A stretch of 64,000 nucleotides of DNA from Treponema sp. OMZ 787 (GCF_024181225.1 NZ_CP051198.1:186001-250000), one strand, 5' to 3'; positions 8,354 through 17,280 are shown, numbered from the stretch's first letter. Notes: a model not told the origin generated them from the letters alone. Made by a program: numbers and translations.

Positions 8354-8767
8354 ATGAAACAAAAAAAATCGGTTTCAATGGTTGCCGCATTAGTTTTGAT
8401 AATTGGTGCAGCGGTGGTGATGAGCGGATGTTCAGGTACTAACAATAAGATAGAAAATGCATTAGCAGGTATATCTTATGCCGGAACCTATGGCGGTGAG
8501 GGTGAAAATAATTCCGGTGTTGGATATTGGGAATTCACAGTCAGTGCTTCAGGAAATTTTACAGGATGGTTTGAAATATTATCTGGCGCAAGATCGGAAT
8601 GCAGTGGTAGTGTAAAAGCTGATGGAAGTTTTACAGGGAATGGACAAACGACGATACTAAAACAACCGTTTACCATTACAGGAAAGATAGCAAGTGATAA
8701 TAAGGTAACCGGTAAGATAGCGGTACAGGGACTAAATACAGTATCGTTTTCAGGAAGTAAAAAATAA
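8354..8767 (+). CDS. Small surface-type lipoprotein, unknown function
   Basis: This 137-residue protein has a textbook lipoprotein signal: a Lys-rich start, a hydrophobic core and lipobox VMSGC with the lipidated Cys at 26. The mature part is rich in Gly, Ser and Thr and in alternating beta-type stretches (GVGYWEFTVSASGNFTGWFE, later VKADGSFTGNG), suggesting a small beta-sandwich or meander that may sit on the outer membrane. The start is supported by GAAGGA 6 bases before ATG. It is the first gene downstream of the 12-C tract, so its amount may vary between cells. No family recognised. Confidence 0.7.
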   Translation: MKQKKSVSMVAALVLIIGAAVVMSGCSGTNNKIENALAGISYAGTYGGEGENNSGVGYWEFTVSASGNFTGWFEILSGARSECSGSVKADGSFTGNGQTTILKQPFTITGKIASDNKVTGKIAVQGLNTVSFSGSKK

Positions 8768-8778
8768 GAGAAGTTACT

Positions 8779-9186
8779 ATGAATAAAAAAATATTAATAT
8801 TTATTTTGATTCTGTTATTTGTATGGAGATTGGAAGCGGAAGAGTTAAAGTTTTATTCCTTTAAAGATAGAGGGTATAGCGGTTATGCAATTGCCAGTTA
8901 TATGGCTTATATGCCGCCGCTTGATGTAGTAGAAAAATTAGCTGAGCGTAATGAAGAATATTATAAAGAACAAAATGCTTTTATACGGTACAATAGGGGA
9001 AAACTTTCCAAACAAGAAAGCTTTTTACTTTGGTCAGCTTTAAATGAATATAACTACAAGGATGGCGAAATGTATGTAGTAGTCATAAAACAGAAGAATG
9101 AATACTTACAGCTTTTTGTAATTATAATGGATGAGGTTAATTATGGATGTCATATCTGTGGAGGAATTTATACAACAAAACTATAA
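8779..9186 (+). CDS. Secreted protein of unknown function
   Basis: This 135-residue protein has an N-terminal signal peptide (MNKKILIFILILLFVWRLEA) with likely cleavage after LEA. The mature part has aromatic and charged segments (SFKDRGYSGYAIASYMAYM, then FIRYNRGKLSKQESFLLW) and two cysteines near the end (CHIC). The gene begins 11 bases after the lipoprotein gene, so the two are probably co-transcribed. Its last 56 bases overlap a longer reading of the next gene, but that gene's ribosome binding site places its start after this stop. The C-terminus could have been changed by a frameshift, since the next frame stays open across this region. No family recognised. Confidence 0.6.
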   Translation: MNKKILIFILILLFVWRLEAEELKFYSFKDRGYSGYAIASYMAYMPPLDVVEKLAERNEEYYKEQNAFIRYNRGKLSKQESFLLWSALNEYNYKDGEMYVVVIKQKNEYLQLFVIIMDEVNYGCHICGGIYTTKL

Positions 9187-9202
9187 TATGTGGAGGTCTT
9201 AT

Positions 9203-9751
9203 ATGAATTTAAAAAAAATCATGTGTTCGATATTTTTAATTCTATTTAGCATTTCTCTTTTTGCCGAACAAAACTGGTGGGAAGAAGAAGATTTTTCTTA
9301 TACTAACGAGCAGACTAAGTATGAGCAAATATTTTCTACGCGGAATGATAAGAAAATTACGGAAGCTAAAATCATTGCGTTAATGAAAGAAAAAATGAAT
9401 ACCTATCTTAAAAATTCATCTCATTGTGCGTATGAATGGATGATATATGATGAATCATATAAACAGCAAAACAAATGGGAGCTGCGGATAATGAAACTCT
9501 CTAAACCGAATTTTACAGGCTATGATATATGGTTTTATTTTTCTAACGGAGTATTTTTATTAAGGTTTGCCGATGACCGATTTTTATCTACCGTATTTGA
9601 AATCGGTGCTGGTGCAAAACCGATAAATACGGATACGGAAGACAATATAGTAAATGCCTTATTGGACTGTCAATTGTCATCAAGAAAAATGTGGATAAAA
9701 CACGGATTAAAACCGAAAGGATTTTTTCCGATGAAATTTATAGTAGAGTGA
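9203..9751 (+). CDS. Secreted protein of unknown function
   Basis: This 182-residue protein starts at the ATG at 9203, which is preceded by GGAGG (9192-9196) and opens a clear signal peptide (MNLKKIMCSIFLILFSISLFAEQ). A longer reading from 9131 has no ribosome binding site and would bury the signal peptide. The mature part contains WMIYDESYKQQNKWELRIM and a later hydrophobic strand region (YDIWFYFSNGVFLLRFADD), suggesting an alpha/beta periplasmic or surface protein. It is third in the run behind the poly-C promoter. No family recognised. Confidence 0.65.
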   Translation: MNLKKIMCSIFLILFSISLFAEQNWWEEEDFSYTNEQTKYEQIFSTRNDKKITEAKIIALMKEKMNTYLKNSSHCAYEWMIYDESYKQQNKWELRIMKLSKPNFTGYDIWFYFSNGVFLLRFADDRFLSTVFEIGAGAKPINTDTEDNIVNALLDCQLSSRKMWIKHGLKPKGFFPMKFIVE

Positions 9752-9803
9752 ACTATTCATAGTAATTGGTCTATAAGATAAATTATTTACAAGGAGATAA
9801 ACT

Positions 9804-10274
9804 ATGGGTAAAAAAATAGGTTTAATTGCTTGCAGCAGTACTAAATTAGGGGAAGACAATCCTGCCGAGAGGTATTTGGCGAAAGAGATATATAAAGGAC
9901 ACACCTTTATACTGTCAAAAGAAGAAGGATTAAAAAAATACAAGTGTGAAGAATGGTATATCCTATCCGGAAAATACGGTCTATTAGATAAAGATGATCG
10001 TATTCCATATTATGATTTTTATTTGGGAAAACAATCGGCAGAGTATAAAAAGAAATGGGCGGAAGATGTGTTGAATAAATTAAGATCAAAGTATGATTTA
10101 AAAAATGATGTATTCTATATTTTTGGCGGTAAAACATACTATGAGTACTTAATACTGCATTTAAATTGTGTAGTTTTTGCCTATAAAAATAGTAATTGTA
10201 TTGACTTGAACAAGACAACCGAGTATAAAAATGGAGACTCTGATGATAGTAAAAGCAATAGAGTTAAGAAATAA
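9804..10274 (+). CDS. DUF6884-like protein
   Basis: This cytoplasmic 156-residue protein carries two motifs I associate with the DUF6884 family: an N-terminal strand ending IACSSTKL (7-14) and, later, EEWYILSGKYGLLD (50-63), matching the family's LSAKYGLL block. A third element is a C-terminal FYIFGGKTYYEYL. The fold is thought to be Rossmann-like, and no enzymatic activity is established to my knowledge. Its 3' end overlaps the start region of the GIY-YIG-like gene, which suggests translational coupling and a joint role, possibly in DNA processing or defence. The start has AAGGAG 7 bases upstream. Family call is moderately sure, function unknown. Confidence 0.6.
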   Translation: MGKKIGLIACSSTKLGEDNPAERYLAKEIYKGHTFILSKEEGLKKYKCEEWYILSGKYGLLDKDDRIPYYDFYLGKQSAEYKKKWAEDVLNKLRSKYDLKNDVFYIFGGKTYYEYLILHLNCVVFAYKNSNCIDLNKTTEYKNGDSDDSKSNRVKK

Positions 10275-10800
10275 AGAAAATTTACAAAAGATAAAAAAAA
10301 TGCCGGGATATTATAAATGGTGGGCAAAGAGAACTGAATTAGATATTATTTTAAACGAACTTAATGTTAATTTTGATGATGTAAAATCCTCAATCGAAAC
10401 AAAATTGGATATGTTTTGCATATATGTAGGTATTGCTGCAAAGGAATCTATTGGAGAAAGATTGAATTGGCATGTTAATGATAAGCACACGACCACCAGT
10501 GTAAAATATGGAACATTATCTACACTTCGACAAAGTATCGCAAGTATAGTTGCCCATGATCAATATAATAAAAAAGCTACAGATGATTTTATCGATAAAT
10601 TGTACGTGGAATATTTTTTTAATGATCATCGGATAAAATCTGGTGATGCAAAAAATGAATTGACTTGTATTGAAAGACAATTATTACAAGAATATTTGAG
10701 AGTTTTAAATATTATGGAAAATAACCACCCTTGCGCAAAAGAAATAAAAAAAGAGCTAAAACGGCTTAGAAAGATAAGTAAGAATACGGCTATAGCTTGA
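10243..10800 (+). CDS. GIY-YIG-like nuclease domain protein
   Basis: This 185-residue protein starts at the ATG at 10243, 6 bases after GGAG; the in-frame ATG at 10231 overlaps that site. The N-terminal 100 residues resemble a divergent GIY-YIG nuclease core: PGYYKWW (variant of the first strand), FCIYVGIA (variant of the second), then SIGERLNWHV with the Arg and His expected on the following helix, and SVKYGTLSTLRQSIASI. The C-terminal part is helical and ends in a basic segment. It overlaps the DUF6884-like gene by 32 bases. The likely role is a metal-dependent endonuclease acting with that partner. Whether all catalytic residues are intact cannot be settled by eye. Confidence 0.55.
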   Translation: MIVKAIELRNKENLQKIKKMPGYYKWWAKRTELDIILNELNVNFDDVKSSIETKLDMFCIYVGIAAKESIGERLNWHVNDKHTTTSVKYGTLSTLRQSIASIVAHDQYNKKATDDFIDKLYVEYFFNDHRIKSGDAKNELTCIERQLLQEYLRVLNIMENNHPCAKEIKKELKRLRKISKNTAIA

Positions 10801-10833
10801 AAAAAATTATAAAAAAATCTAAAATCAAGATAA

Positions 10834-12402
10834 ATGCATCGAAGAAAGGTATTTTATAAAAAAATATGTTTTTATGATCTATGGATATTTATCCTATTAG
10901 GTTTGCAAAATTTACTTATTTATTTTGAACCTATTATGGTTAAACAATTTATAGATAAATTGTTTAATTTGCCGAATATTAAATTATCTGATTATCTCTT
11001 TCTCATAATTTTTTTCTGTTGTGATTTTATCTTTTGTATATTGTCTATTTCGGTTTTAACTCGTTTACTTGAAAAAATATATTATTTTATATCCGATACG
11101 GTATTTTATAAATATCAAACGGAAAAACCGGCCAAAAGTATAAGTTATTCATCGGGAGAAATTATTACACTTTTGAATAATGATATAAATTCTTTTTTCG
11201 CATATATAACGCAATTTTATCCTAAGTTAATTGTAGAAATTTTATTTTTAACTTTTGCTTTACGCTATATTAAAATAGAATCTTTAAATATATTTTTATT
11301 ATGTATAATAGCTTCTTTTACAAATATTATAATAGCCTTGGTTATTTCAAAAAAGAATTCGGTACTTAGTAAAATAAGCAGAGAGAAATTAAAAGAAAAA
11401 CAGGATTTTATTGTTTATATCCATGAGCGATATTCTTATATTTATGCAAATAAACACAATGAATATATGCAAAAAGAATTCGGTGTGCTTAATAAGGGCT
11501 TTTATAGTATTTCTGCACAAGCTGCAAGGGCCGAACAATTTGGAAAAAATATTTTAAGACTTATTACCATCCTTACACAAGTAATTGCAGCCTTCTTTTT
11601 TGTGATCGAAAACAAATCTGCAGCTCCTTCAATAGGCGGCTTTTTAGCCATTCAATTAATGATAGGAAATATCTTTGCTCCCGTTTCAAATATTTTGAAT
11701 TCCATTATTCTTATAAGCTCAAAAAGAGCCTCAATACAAAGAATCTTTTTATTTTTAAATGGGTATAAAGAAAATACGGCTGAAAACGGCATTTTATTTT
11801 CAAAAAGTGAATATGAACTCTATTTTAATAAGCCTGCATTTTATTTAATTGAAGGGGCTAACGGAATAGGTAAATCAAGTTTGCTTAAAAATTTTGCAGG
11901 AATTCTAAATATAAAAATAAATACGCAGGAAGAAAGTAAAACGATTCTCCGTAAGGATAATACAAATTCTTCTGTTTCGTATCATAGTCCTGAAGCCTTA
12001 ATTATTTCGGGAACGGTTTTGGAAAATATTATGTTATCCTCTAATATTGATAAAGATTTAATAATTAATTATAAAAATGAAAAAATACAGGATATAGTAA
12101 AACAATTGGGAGGCTTTAAAAGAAAATTTGACTGGGCTTCAGAAAATTTGAGTTCCGGTGAAAAATTATTAATTGAGCTATTGCGTATTGAATTTTCTAA
12201 TAAAGATATTTATCTTATTGATGAAATTTCCGCTCACTTGGATATGAAAAATAAAAAACACCTCATAGATATACTTTTTGATAAGGTTGAAAAAGGCAAA
12301 ACCGTTTTTTATATCTCTCATAATGAAAGTGAAAAACAATATATCAAAACTAAGAATTGTGTTTCGATTATTTTAACGGATAAAATTTATAATGTATACT
12401 AA
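10834..12402 (+). CDS. ABC exporter half-transporter (membrane domain fused to ATPase)
   Basis: This 522-residue protein has an N-terminal domain with about six hydrophobic helices (residues 12-295) followed by a cytoplasmic ATPase: Walker A GANGIGKSS (341-349), signature LSSGE (439-443), Walker B IYLIDE (459-464) and H-loop His496. The ATPase domain is short and somewhat degenerate in its Q-loop region (VSYHSPEALIISGTVLENI). It would work as a dimer. Such exporters move peptides, lipids or drugs; no peptide precursor, peptidase domain or accessory protein is seen beside it, so the cargo is unknown. No Shine-Dalgarno sequence precedes ATG 10834, 33 bases after the previous stop. It ends just before a bidirectional terminator. 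Confidence 0.8.
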   Translation: MHRRKVFYKKICFYDLWIFILLGLQNLLIYFEPIMVKQFIDKLFNLPNIKLSDYLFLIIFFCCDFIFCILSISVLTRLLEKIYYFISDTVFYKYQTEKPAKSISYSSGEIITLLNNDINSFFAYITQFYPKLIVEILFLTFALRYIKIESLNIFLLCIIASFTNIIIALVISKKNSVLSKISREKLKEKQDFIVYIHERYSYIYANKHNEYMQKEFGVLNKGFYSISAQAARAEQFGKNILRLITILTQVIAAFFFVIENKSAAPSIGGFLAIQLMIGNIFAPVSNILNSIILISSKRASIQRIFLFLNGYKENTAENGILFSKSEYELYFNKPAFYLIEGANGIGKSSLLKNFAGILNIKINTQEESKTILRKDNTNSSVSYHSPEALIISGTVLENIMLSSNIDKDLIINYKNEKIQDIVKQLGGFKRKFDWASENLSSGEKLLIELLRIEFSNKDIYLIDEISAHLDMKNKKHLIDILFDKVEKGKTVFYISHNESEKQYIKTKNCVSIILTDKIYNVY

Positions 12403-12408
12403 AAAACT

Positions 12409-12448
12409 AATCACCGATTTTTATATTAAACCGGTGATTGTTTTTTTT
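12409..12448. terminator. Bidirectional rho-independent terminator
   Basis: The stem AATCACCG (12409-12416) pairs with CGGTGATT (12432-12439) and is followed by eight T at 12441-12448. On the other strand the stem is followed by the complement of AAAAAA (12401-12406). It therefore ends both the exporter transcript (plus) and the binding-protein transcript (minus), isolating the two units. Confidence 0.8.
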
Positions 12449-12450
12449 CT

Positions 12451-13467
12451 TTAGTTTTTCGGTCTTAGCGAAGCAAACTTGTATAAGATTCTTTGTCTTT
12501 CTTTTCCGAAGGTACTTAAATCTTCCTTTATAAGCTTATCTTTCGGTAAGCCTAATGAAAGCCCTTTAACGCCGGGTTTTACGATTTGGGCGGAATCTTT
12601 TCCGTCAAGTCTTGCGATAATTTCTTGGGCTTCTTTTGTAAGCATAAAATCAATAAAGGCCTTTGCTATGTCTAGGTTGGGGCCGCCCTTAAAGATAGCG
12701 GTTCCTTCCGGGACCCACGGAATTCCGTCTTCGGGATATACTACGATTAGGTTTTTATCGTCAGCAAGTTTAAAAGCTTTTTCATCAGCAGGAATAATAC
12801 CTACGGCAAATTCTCCTTGAGCGGTTTTTTCTTGAGGGTCCTTTCCTCTCTTACCTAAAAAGGGAATATTTGCATTTAATTTTTCAAAATATGCCCAACC
12901 ATTTTCTTCACCGAAAAGATCTAGTAGGCCCTTGACTGCAGCATAATTTGTACCGGAGATTGCAGGGTCGCTCATTATAACCTCTCCCTTGTATTTTGGA
13001 TCTGCGAGCTCAGCCCAAGTTTTTGGCATGGGAAGATTTTTTTCGGCTAAGACATCTTTATTTCCGATAAAACCTACAACTGTGATGCCTTTTGCAATCC
13101 AAGCTCCGTCCGGATCCTTATATTGTGCAGGAATATCTTTAGAGTTGGGAGAAATATAGTTTTCCAAAAGACCTTCAGTCTTTGCTGCCATAAAGGCATC
13201 AATACCGCCTCCGAACCAGACATCAGCCATGGATTTTCCCTCGGCTCTTGTTCTTGCCAAAACCTCTCCGCTCGACATTGAAAGAAACTCTACTTTTACA
13301 TTTGCCTTTGCAGTAAATGCATCAAAGAGTTGCTTGTATGTACTTGTTGCAACTACATTCAATGTTCTGCCCGAAAAATCTTTTGATTCTTTCTCGGAAG
13401 AACCGGCTGCAAATACAAGGGTAGTTGCGAGCAATAAAAATACTACAGCAAAAATAATTTTTTTCAT
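12451..13467 (-). CDS. Periplasmic substrate-binding protein of an Fbp/phosphonate-type importer
   Basis: This 338-residue protein captures substrate in the periplasm for an ABC importer. It starts at ATG 13467 with GGAGG upstream, giving the signal peptide MKKIIFAVVFLLLATTLVFA; the longer reading to 13527 is unsupported. The mature part begins with the AGSSEK sequence common in Treponema exported binding proteins and lacks a lipobox Cys. Type II binding-protein features include VWFGGGIDAFMAA, PKTWAELADPKYKGEVIMSD and WVPEGTAIFKGGPN. This family binds iron(III), 2-aminoethylphosphonate or thiamine; ligand residues cannot be assigned by eye. Its natural partners are the permease and ATPase at 5.4-8.0 kb, same strand, beyond the accessory genes. 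Confidence 0.85.
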   Translation of the reverse strand: MKKIIFAVVFLLLATTLVFAAGSSEKESKDFSGRTLNVVATSTYKQLFDAFTAKANVKVEFLSMSSGEVLARTRAEGKSMADVWFGGGIDAFMAAKTEGLLENYISPNSKDIPAQYKDPDGAWIAKGITVVGFIGNKDVLAEKNLPMPKTWAELADPKYKGEVIMSDPAISGTNYAAVKGLLDLFGEENGWAYFEKLNANIPFLGKRGKDPQEKTAQGEFAVGIIPADEKAFKLADDKNLIVVYPEDGIPWVPEGTAIFKGGPNLDIAKAFIDFMLTKEAQEIIARLDGKDSAQIVKPGVKGLSLGLPKDKLIKEDLSTFGKERQRILYKFASLRPKN

Positions 13468-13498
13468 TTTGTCCTCCAAAATTATAATTAGATATTTC

Positions 13499-13527
13499 AA
13501 GATACTATTATATTTAAAAAGAGTCAA
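13499..13527 (-). promoter_or_regulatory. Promoter of the substrate-binding protein gene
   Basis: Minus-strand TTGACT (13527-13522) and TATCTT (13504-13499) with a 17-bp spacer lie 32 bases upstream of the ATG at 13467. Confidence 0.5.
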
Positions 13528-13541
13528 TATATATGAAAATT

Positions 13542-14495
13542 TTATAATATATTATGACATACCGCTGAGTGCCTCTCATTCAATACTTTTAGTTCAGGTT
13601 TAGACCTTTTGCAAATTTCGGTGCGGAAACGGCAGCGGTTGTAATAGTAACAGAAGTTTGACCCTTCAGGAATTTCATTTGTTTTTAATATTTCTGTAAC
13701 CAAATTTTTTGTTTTGATAGAAGGTATTGCTGCAAAAAGGTCTCTTGTGTAAGGATGAGCCATATTGTTAAATACAGTCTTTGTATCTCCTATCTCTACA
13801 ATTCTACCCTTAAACATAACTGCAACTCTGTCTGCCATATTATAAATAACAGGTAAGTCATGTCCGATAAACAGATAAGTTAAACAGTATTCTTTCTTCA
13901 AATCTTTTAGCATATTTAAAACCTGTCCTTGAATTGAAACATCCAAGGCAGAAACAGGTTCATCGCATACAATAAATTCCGGGTTTATACTTATAGCTCT
14001 TGCAATTCCTACTCGTTGTTTTTGTCCGCCCGATAATTCATGCGGTAATTTTTTTAGATAAGTTTCATTTAAACCGACTTTGCGAATCAGATTATATATT
14101 ATATCTTTTCGCTCAGTCTCCGATAGTTTTGTACAAACGATCAATGGTTCTTCAATAATTTGCTTAATTGTTCTTTTGGGGTTAAAAGAAGCATATGAAT
14201 CTTGATAAATAATTTGCATTTTTCTTTTAAACGGCAAGAGCTGTTTTTTATTTTTATTGTTTAATTGTTCTCCTTTGTAAAAAACGGAACCGCTTGTTGG
14301 TTTATCCATCATAAGAATATTTCTTCCTAGAGTAGATTTTCCGCAGCCGGATTCCCCGACTAAACCGAAGATTTCATTTTCTTTTATAGTGAAACTGACA
14401 TTATCGACGGCAACTATGGTTTTATCTTTCTTATATAAAAAAGAATTGGAATATTCCTTTCTCAAATTTTCAATTTTAAATAAATCGTAAATCAT
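13542..14495 (-). CDS. dppF: Oligopeptide/dipeptide ABC importer ATPase (DppF/OppF)
   Basis: This is one of the two ATPase subunits of the peptide importer encoded upstream in the same operon; it has 317 residues. Motifs are Walker A GESGCGKST near residue 44, the Opp/Dpp Q-loop QDSYASFNP, signature LSGGQKQR, Walker B FIVCDEP, and the family's C-terminal Cys-containing tail (NFCYYYNRCRFRTEICK), which is shared by OppD/OppF-type subunits. It is last in the operon; the next gene starts within 75 bases but has its own promoter. The exact substrate (dipeptides, oligopeptides or nickel) is not determined by the ATPase. Confidence 0.88.
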   Translation of the reverse strand: MIYDLFKIENLRKEYSNSFLYKKDKTIVAVDNVSFTIKENEIFGLVGESGCGKSTLGRNILMMDKPTSGSVFYKGEQLNNKNKKQLLPFKRKMQIIYQDSYASFNPKRTIKQIIEEPLIVCTKLSETERKDIIYNLIRKVGLNETYLKKLPHELSGGQKQRVGIARAISINPEFIVCDEPVSALDVSIQGQVLNMLKDLKKEYCLTYLFIGHDLPVIYNMADRVAVMFKGRIVEIGDTKTVFNNMAHPYTRDLFAAIPSIKTKNLVTEILKTNEIPEGSNFCYYYNRCRFRTEICKRSKPELKVLNERHSAVCHNIL

Positions 14496-14503
14496 AATTT
14501 ATC

Positions 14504-15472
14504 CTATTGATGACAATAATAATAATGCCCCTCAGAAACTTTTTTTATTTCAGGGAATTTTTTCTTGCATATTTCTTTTGCTAAAGAACAACGGCTATAA
14601 AACGGACACCCGTCTTCTATAGTTTCGAGGGAAGGCGCTGTACCCGGTATTGTTGTAAACCTTTCTAAAGGTTTTTCTCCTATAATGGGAATTGTTTTTA
14701 ACAAGGCTTGGGTATAAGGATGTTTTGCACCGGAAAAAAGATCATCAACAAACATTTCTTCCATAATTCTTGAGCCGTACATAACTAATATCCGATCACA
14801 AATAGAAGCTGCAATACTTAAATCATGTGTAATAAAAAACATTGACTTATTACTTTGCTTTAAAGTTTTTAGTAACTCAAGTATTTGAGCTTGAACCGTA
14901 ACATCCAATGCTGTAGTCGGCTCATCTGCAATAATAATTTGAGAGTTACTTGCCAATGCCATTGCTATCAAAACCCTCTGCCTCATTCCGCCTGAAAGTT
15001 CATGAGGATATTTATTAAGCCATACAGAAGGATTATCTATTCCTACAGCAGACAAGAGATTAATTGTTTTTTCTTTAGCTTTAATTTTATTCAATGCGGA
15101 ATATCTTCTTAAAATTTCTGTAAGATGAAAACCTACTGTTCTTAAAGGATTGAGAGAAGTTTCCTGATCTTGAAAAATCATTGAAATTTTTTTCCCCCTT
15201 ATGGTATTTGTATTTTTTTGACTTAATTCCGTAATATCATTATCGTTGAGAATTATTTTTCCTGATTCCAAAAATCCGTTTTCGGGGAGAAGTCCTATTA
15301 AGGTTTTCATTAAAATTGTTTTTCCGCTTCCGGATTCTCCTACAACAGCTAAAATTTCATTTTTATAAAGTGAAAACGAAATATTCCTCAAAGCAAGATA
15401 GTTTTTTTTATTTATTTTAATTGAGGTGTTTATATTTTCGGCTTTTAATATTGCATTACTTTGTGTCTTCAT
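14504..15472 (-). CDS. dppD: Oligopeptide/dipeptide ABC importer ATPase (DppD/OppD)
   Basis: This 322-residue protein is the partner ATPase of DppF. It has Walker A GESGSGKT, the Q-loop FQDQETSLNPL, signature LSGGMRQR, Walker B IIADEPTTALD and a C-terminal CPFYSRCSLAKEICKK cysteine motif typical of Opp/Dpp ATPases. It overlaps the upstream permease gene by 17 bases and is followed by dppF after 8 bases, so the four cytoplasmic and membrane subunits are tightly coupled. Confidence 0.88.
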   Translation of the reverse strand: MKTQSNAILKAENINTSIKINKKNYLALRNISFSLYKNEILAVVGESGSGKTILMKTLIGLLPENGFLESGKIILNDNDITELSQKNTNTIRGKKISMIFQDQETSLNPLRTVGFHLTEILRRYSALNKIKAKEKTINLLSAVGIDNPSVWLNKYPHELSGGMRQRVLIAMALASNSQIIIADEPTTALDVTVQAQILELLKTLKQSNKSMFFITHDLSIAASICDRILVMYGSRIMEEMFVDDLFSGAKHPYTQALLKTIPIIGEKPLERFTTIPGTAPSLETIEDGCPFYSRCSLAKEICKKKFPEIKKVSEGHYYYCHQ

Positions 15473-16295
15473 CTCTTTTATCCAATGAAAAGTATTTTTT
15501 TATTACTGCTCCAATTTCTTTAAAAGAATAAACGGTAAAAAAAATCAAAAGTCCGGGTATAACCGCCATATAGGGTGCTTTTTGAAAGCTATCCCTTGCG
15601 TTATTTATTAATGAACCCCAGCTTGATGTCGGCGGGACTACTCCCAATCCTAAATAGCTTAAAGCACTTTCTGCCATAATGCTTCCTGCTATGCCGATTG
15701 TGGCTGTAGAAATAATTAGGGGCATAACTTGAGGTAAAATATGTTTTATTAAAATAGCAATATTTTTTTCTCCTATATGCTTTGCATATTTAACATAATC
15801 TCTTTGTCTTAGGCTTAATACTTCAGCCCTAATAATTCTTGCAATACCCATCCAAGAAAACATTCCTATTATAAGCACGATAGAAACAATTCCTTTTCTA
15901 ATAAACATTCCGACAACCGTGATTAAAATCAAGGCCGGAATTGCTGAAATAAAATCTATAAACCGCATCAGAATTTCGTCAATGATGTTTCCATAATAGC
16001 CTGCAACTAAACCTAGTACAGTACCTATAAAAAGACTTGTAAGCATTGCAAAAAAACCTACCGATAAGGAAATGCGGGCTCCATAGACACAACGCATAAA
16101 ATAATCTCTGCCCATTTCGTCGGTTCCGAATATATGTTGTTTTGACGGAAACCTTAGTGTGTTTTCAAGATTGATTTCATTCGGATCAATCGAAAAAAAG
16201 TTAGCACAAGCTGCCAGTATTATTATCGATAATAAATAAATAATAGGCAAAATTATTTTTTTGTTATTTAAAAGAAAATTAAATAATTTTTTCAT
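15456..16295 (-). CDS. dppC: Peptide ABC importer permease (DppC/OppC)
   Basis: This 279-residue inner-membrane subunit has an N-terminal helix, then the DppC hallmark FGTDEMGRDYFMRCVYGARISL, about five more helices, and the EAA-type loop AKHIGEKNIAILIKHILPQ that contacts the ATPases. It forms the translocation pore as a heterodimer with DppB, whose gene ends one base upstream. The length is usual for the family. Confidence 0.88.
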   Translation of the reverse strand: MKKLFNFLLNNKKIILPIIYLLSIIILAACANFFSIDPNEINLENTLRFPSKQHIFGTDEMGRDYFMRCVYGARISLSVGFFAMLTSLFIGTVLGLVAGYYGNIIDEILMRFIDFISAIPALILITVVGMFIRKGIVSIVLIIGMFSWMGIARIIRAEVLSLRQRDYVKYAKHIGEKNIAILIKHILPQVMPLIISTATIGIAGSIMAESALSYLGLGVVPPTSSWGSLINNARDSFQKAPYMAVIPGLLIFFTVYSFKEIGAVIKKYFSLDKRDEDTK

Positions 16296-16296
16296 T

Positions 16297-17259
16297 TTAG
16301 CTGCTTATCCCCGTATTAGCGTTTATCCTCGGATCCAAAATAAAGTAAGAAACATCTGATAATAGATTACCTAAGATTACTAATGCTCCCGAAAAAAATA
16401 AAACCGTCATTACTACGGGATAATCCATTGCTTGAATGGCTTTTACATAATAAGATCCCATGCCCGGCCATGAAAACATAGTTTCAACTATTAGTGAGCC
16501 TGTAAGAATCATAGGTAAGGCCATTCCCATTTTTGTAAGTATCGGCATTAAGACATTTACCGATACATGACGGAATAAAATATTTAAATTCGTTGCTCCC
16601 ATTGCTCTTTGTACGGTAATATAATCTTTTTTAAACTCTATATCTGCCGAAGTTTCAACATAAATAATTAGGTCGGGTAAAAAAGAAAAAATCAGACATA
16701 TAAATGGTAAAACATAATGCTTCAAAAAATCAAGAATTCCTGTTTCTCCGATGCTGTGCATTCCCGAAATAGGGAAAATATCCAAAAGATACCCGAAGAT
16801 ATACAGTAATAACAAGCAAAACCAAAAAAATGGAATTGAAAGACTCAAAGATATTAATCCGTCAACCATTTTTCGTAAACGGCTATTTGCATGTGCGGAA
16901 ACAAATAATCCTATAATAACAGCAATAAAATTTGATATAAGATATGCAGGAATCATTAAAACTGCCGTATTCGGAATTCGTGTTATTAATGAAGTCTTAA
17001 TGCTTTCATGAGTAATAATTGAATAACCTAGATCTCCTTTTATTAAATTTTTTACCCAAATTACATACTGTACAATAAGAGGTTTATCCAAACCGTTGAT
17101 TCTTCTTAATCTTTCTATCGTTTCCTTATTCATTTGAGGTGTGGCAATATAATCAATAGCATCATAGGGAGCGATTTGAATTAAAAAGAAACATACAATG
17201 GTCAAAAGCATTAAAATAGGAACTGCTTTTATAATCCTTTTTAGAATATAGGTTTTCAT
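16297..17259 (-). CDS. dppB: Peptide ABC importer permease (DppB/OppB)
   Basis: This 320-residue inner-membrane subunit has the N-terminal helix (KRIIKAVPILMLLTIVCFFL), the OppB/DppB segment LRRINGLDKPLIVQYVIWV, KGDLGYSI, and the C-terminal EAA region VQRAMGATNLNILFRHVSVNVLMP. It is separated from the upstream binding-protein gene by 74 bases that contain a stable hairpin, which probably reduces its expression relative to the binding protein. Confidence 0.88.
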   Translation of the reverse strand: MKTYILKRIIKAVPILMLLTIVCFFLIQIAPYDAIDYIATPQMNKETIERLRRINGLDKPLIVQYVIWVKNLIKGDLGYSIITHESIKTSLITRIPNTAVLMIPAYLISNFIAVIIGLFVSAHANSRLRKMVDGLISLSLSIPFFWFCLLLLYIFGYLLDIFPISGMHSIGETGILDFLKHYVLPFICLIFSFLPDLIIYVETSADIEFKKDYITVQRAMGATNLNILFRHVSVNVLMPILTKMGMALPMILTGSLIVETMFSWPGMGSYYVKAIQAMDYPVVMTVLFFSGALVILGNLLSDVSYFILDPRINANTGISS

Positions 17260-17280
17260 AACTTTAATCTTAAATGCTTA

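Noticed and set aside
10834-12402. Bacteriocin or lantibiotic export locus
   Set aside because: The exporter has no peptidase domain, and no precursor peptide or modification enzyme gene is seen nearby.
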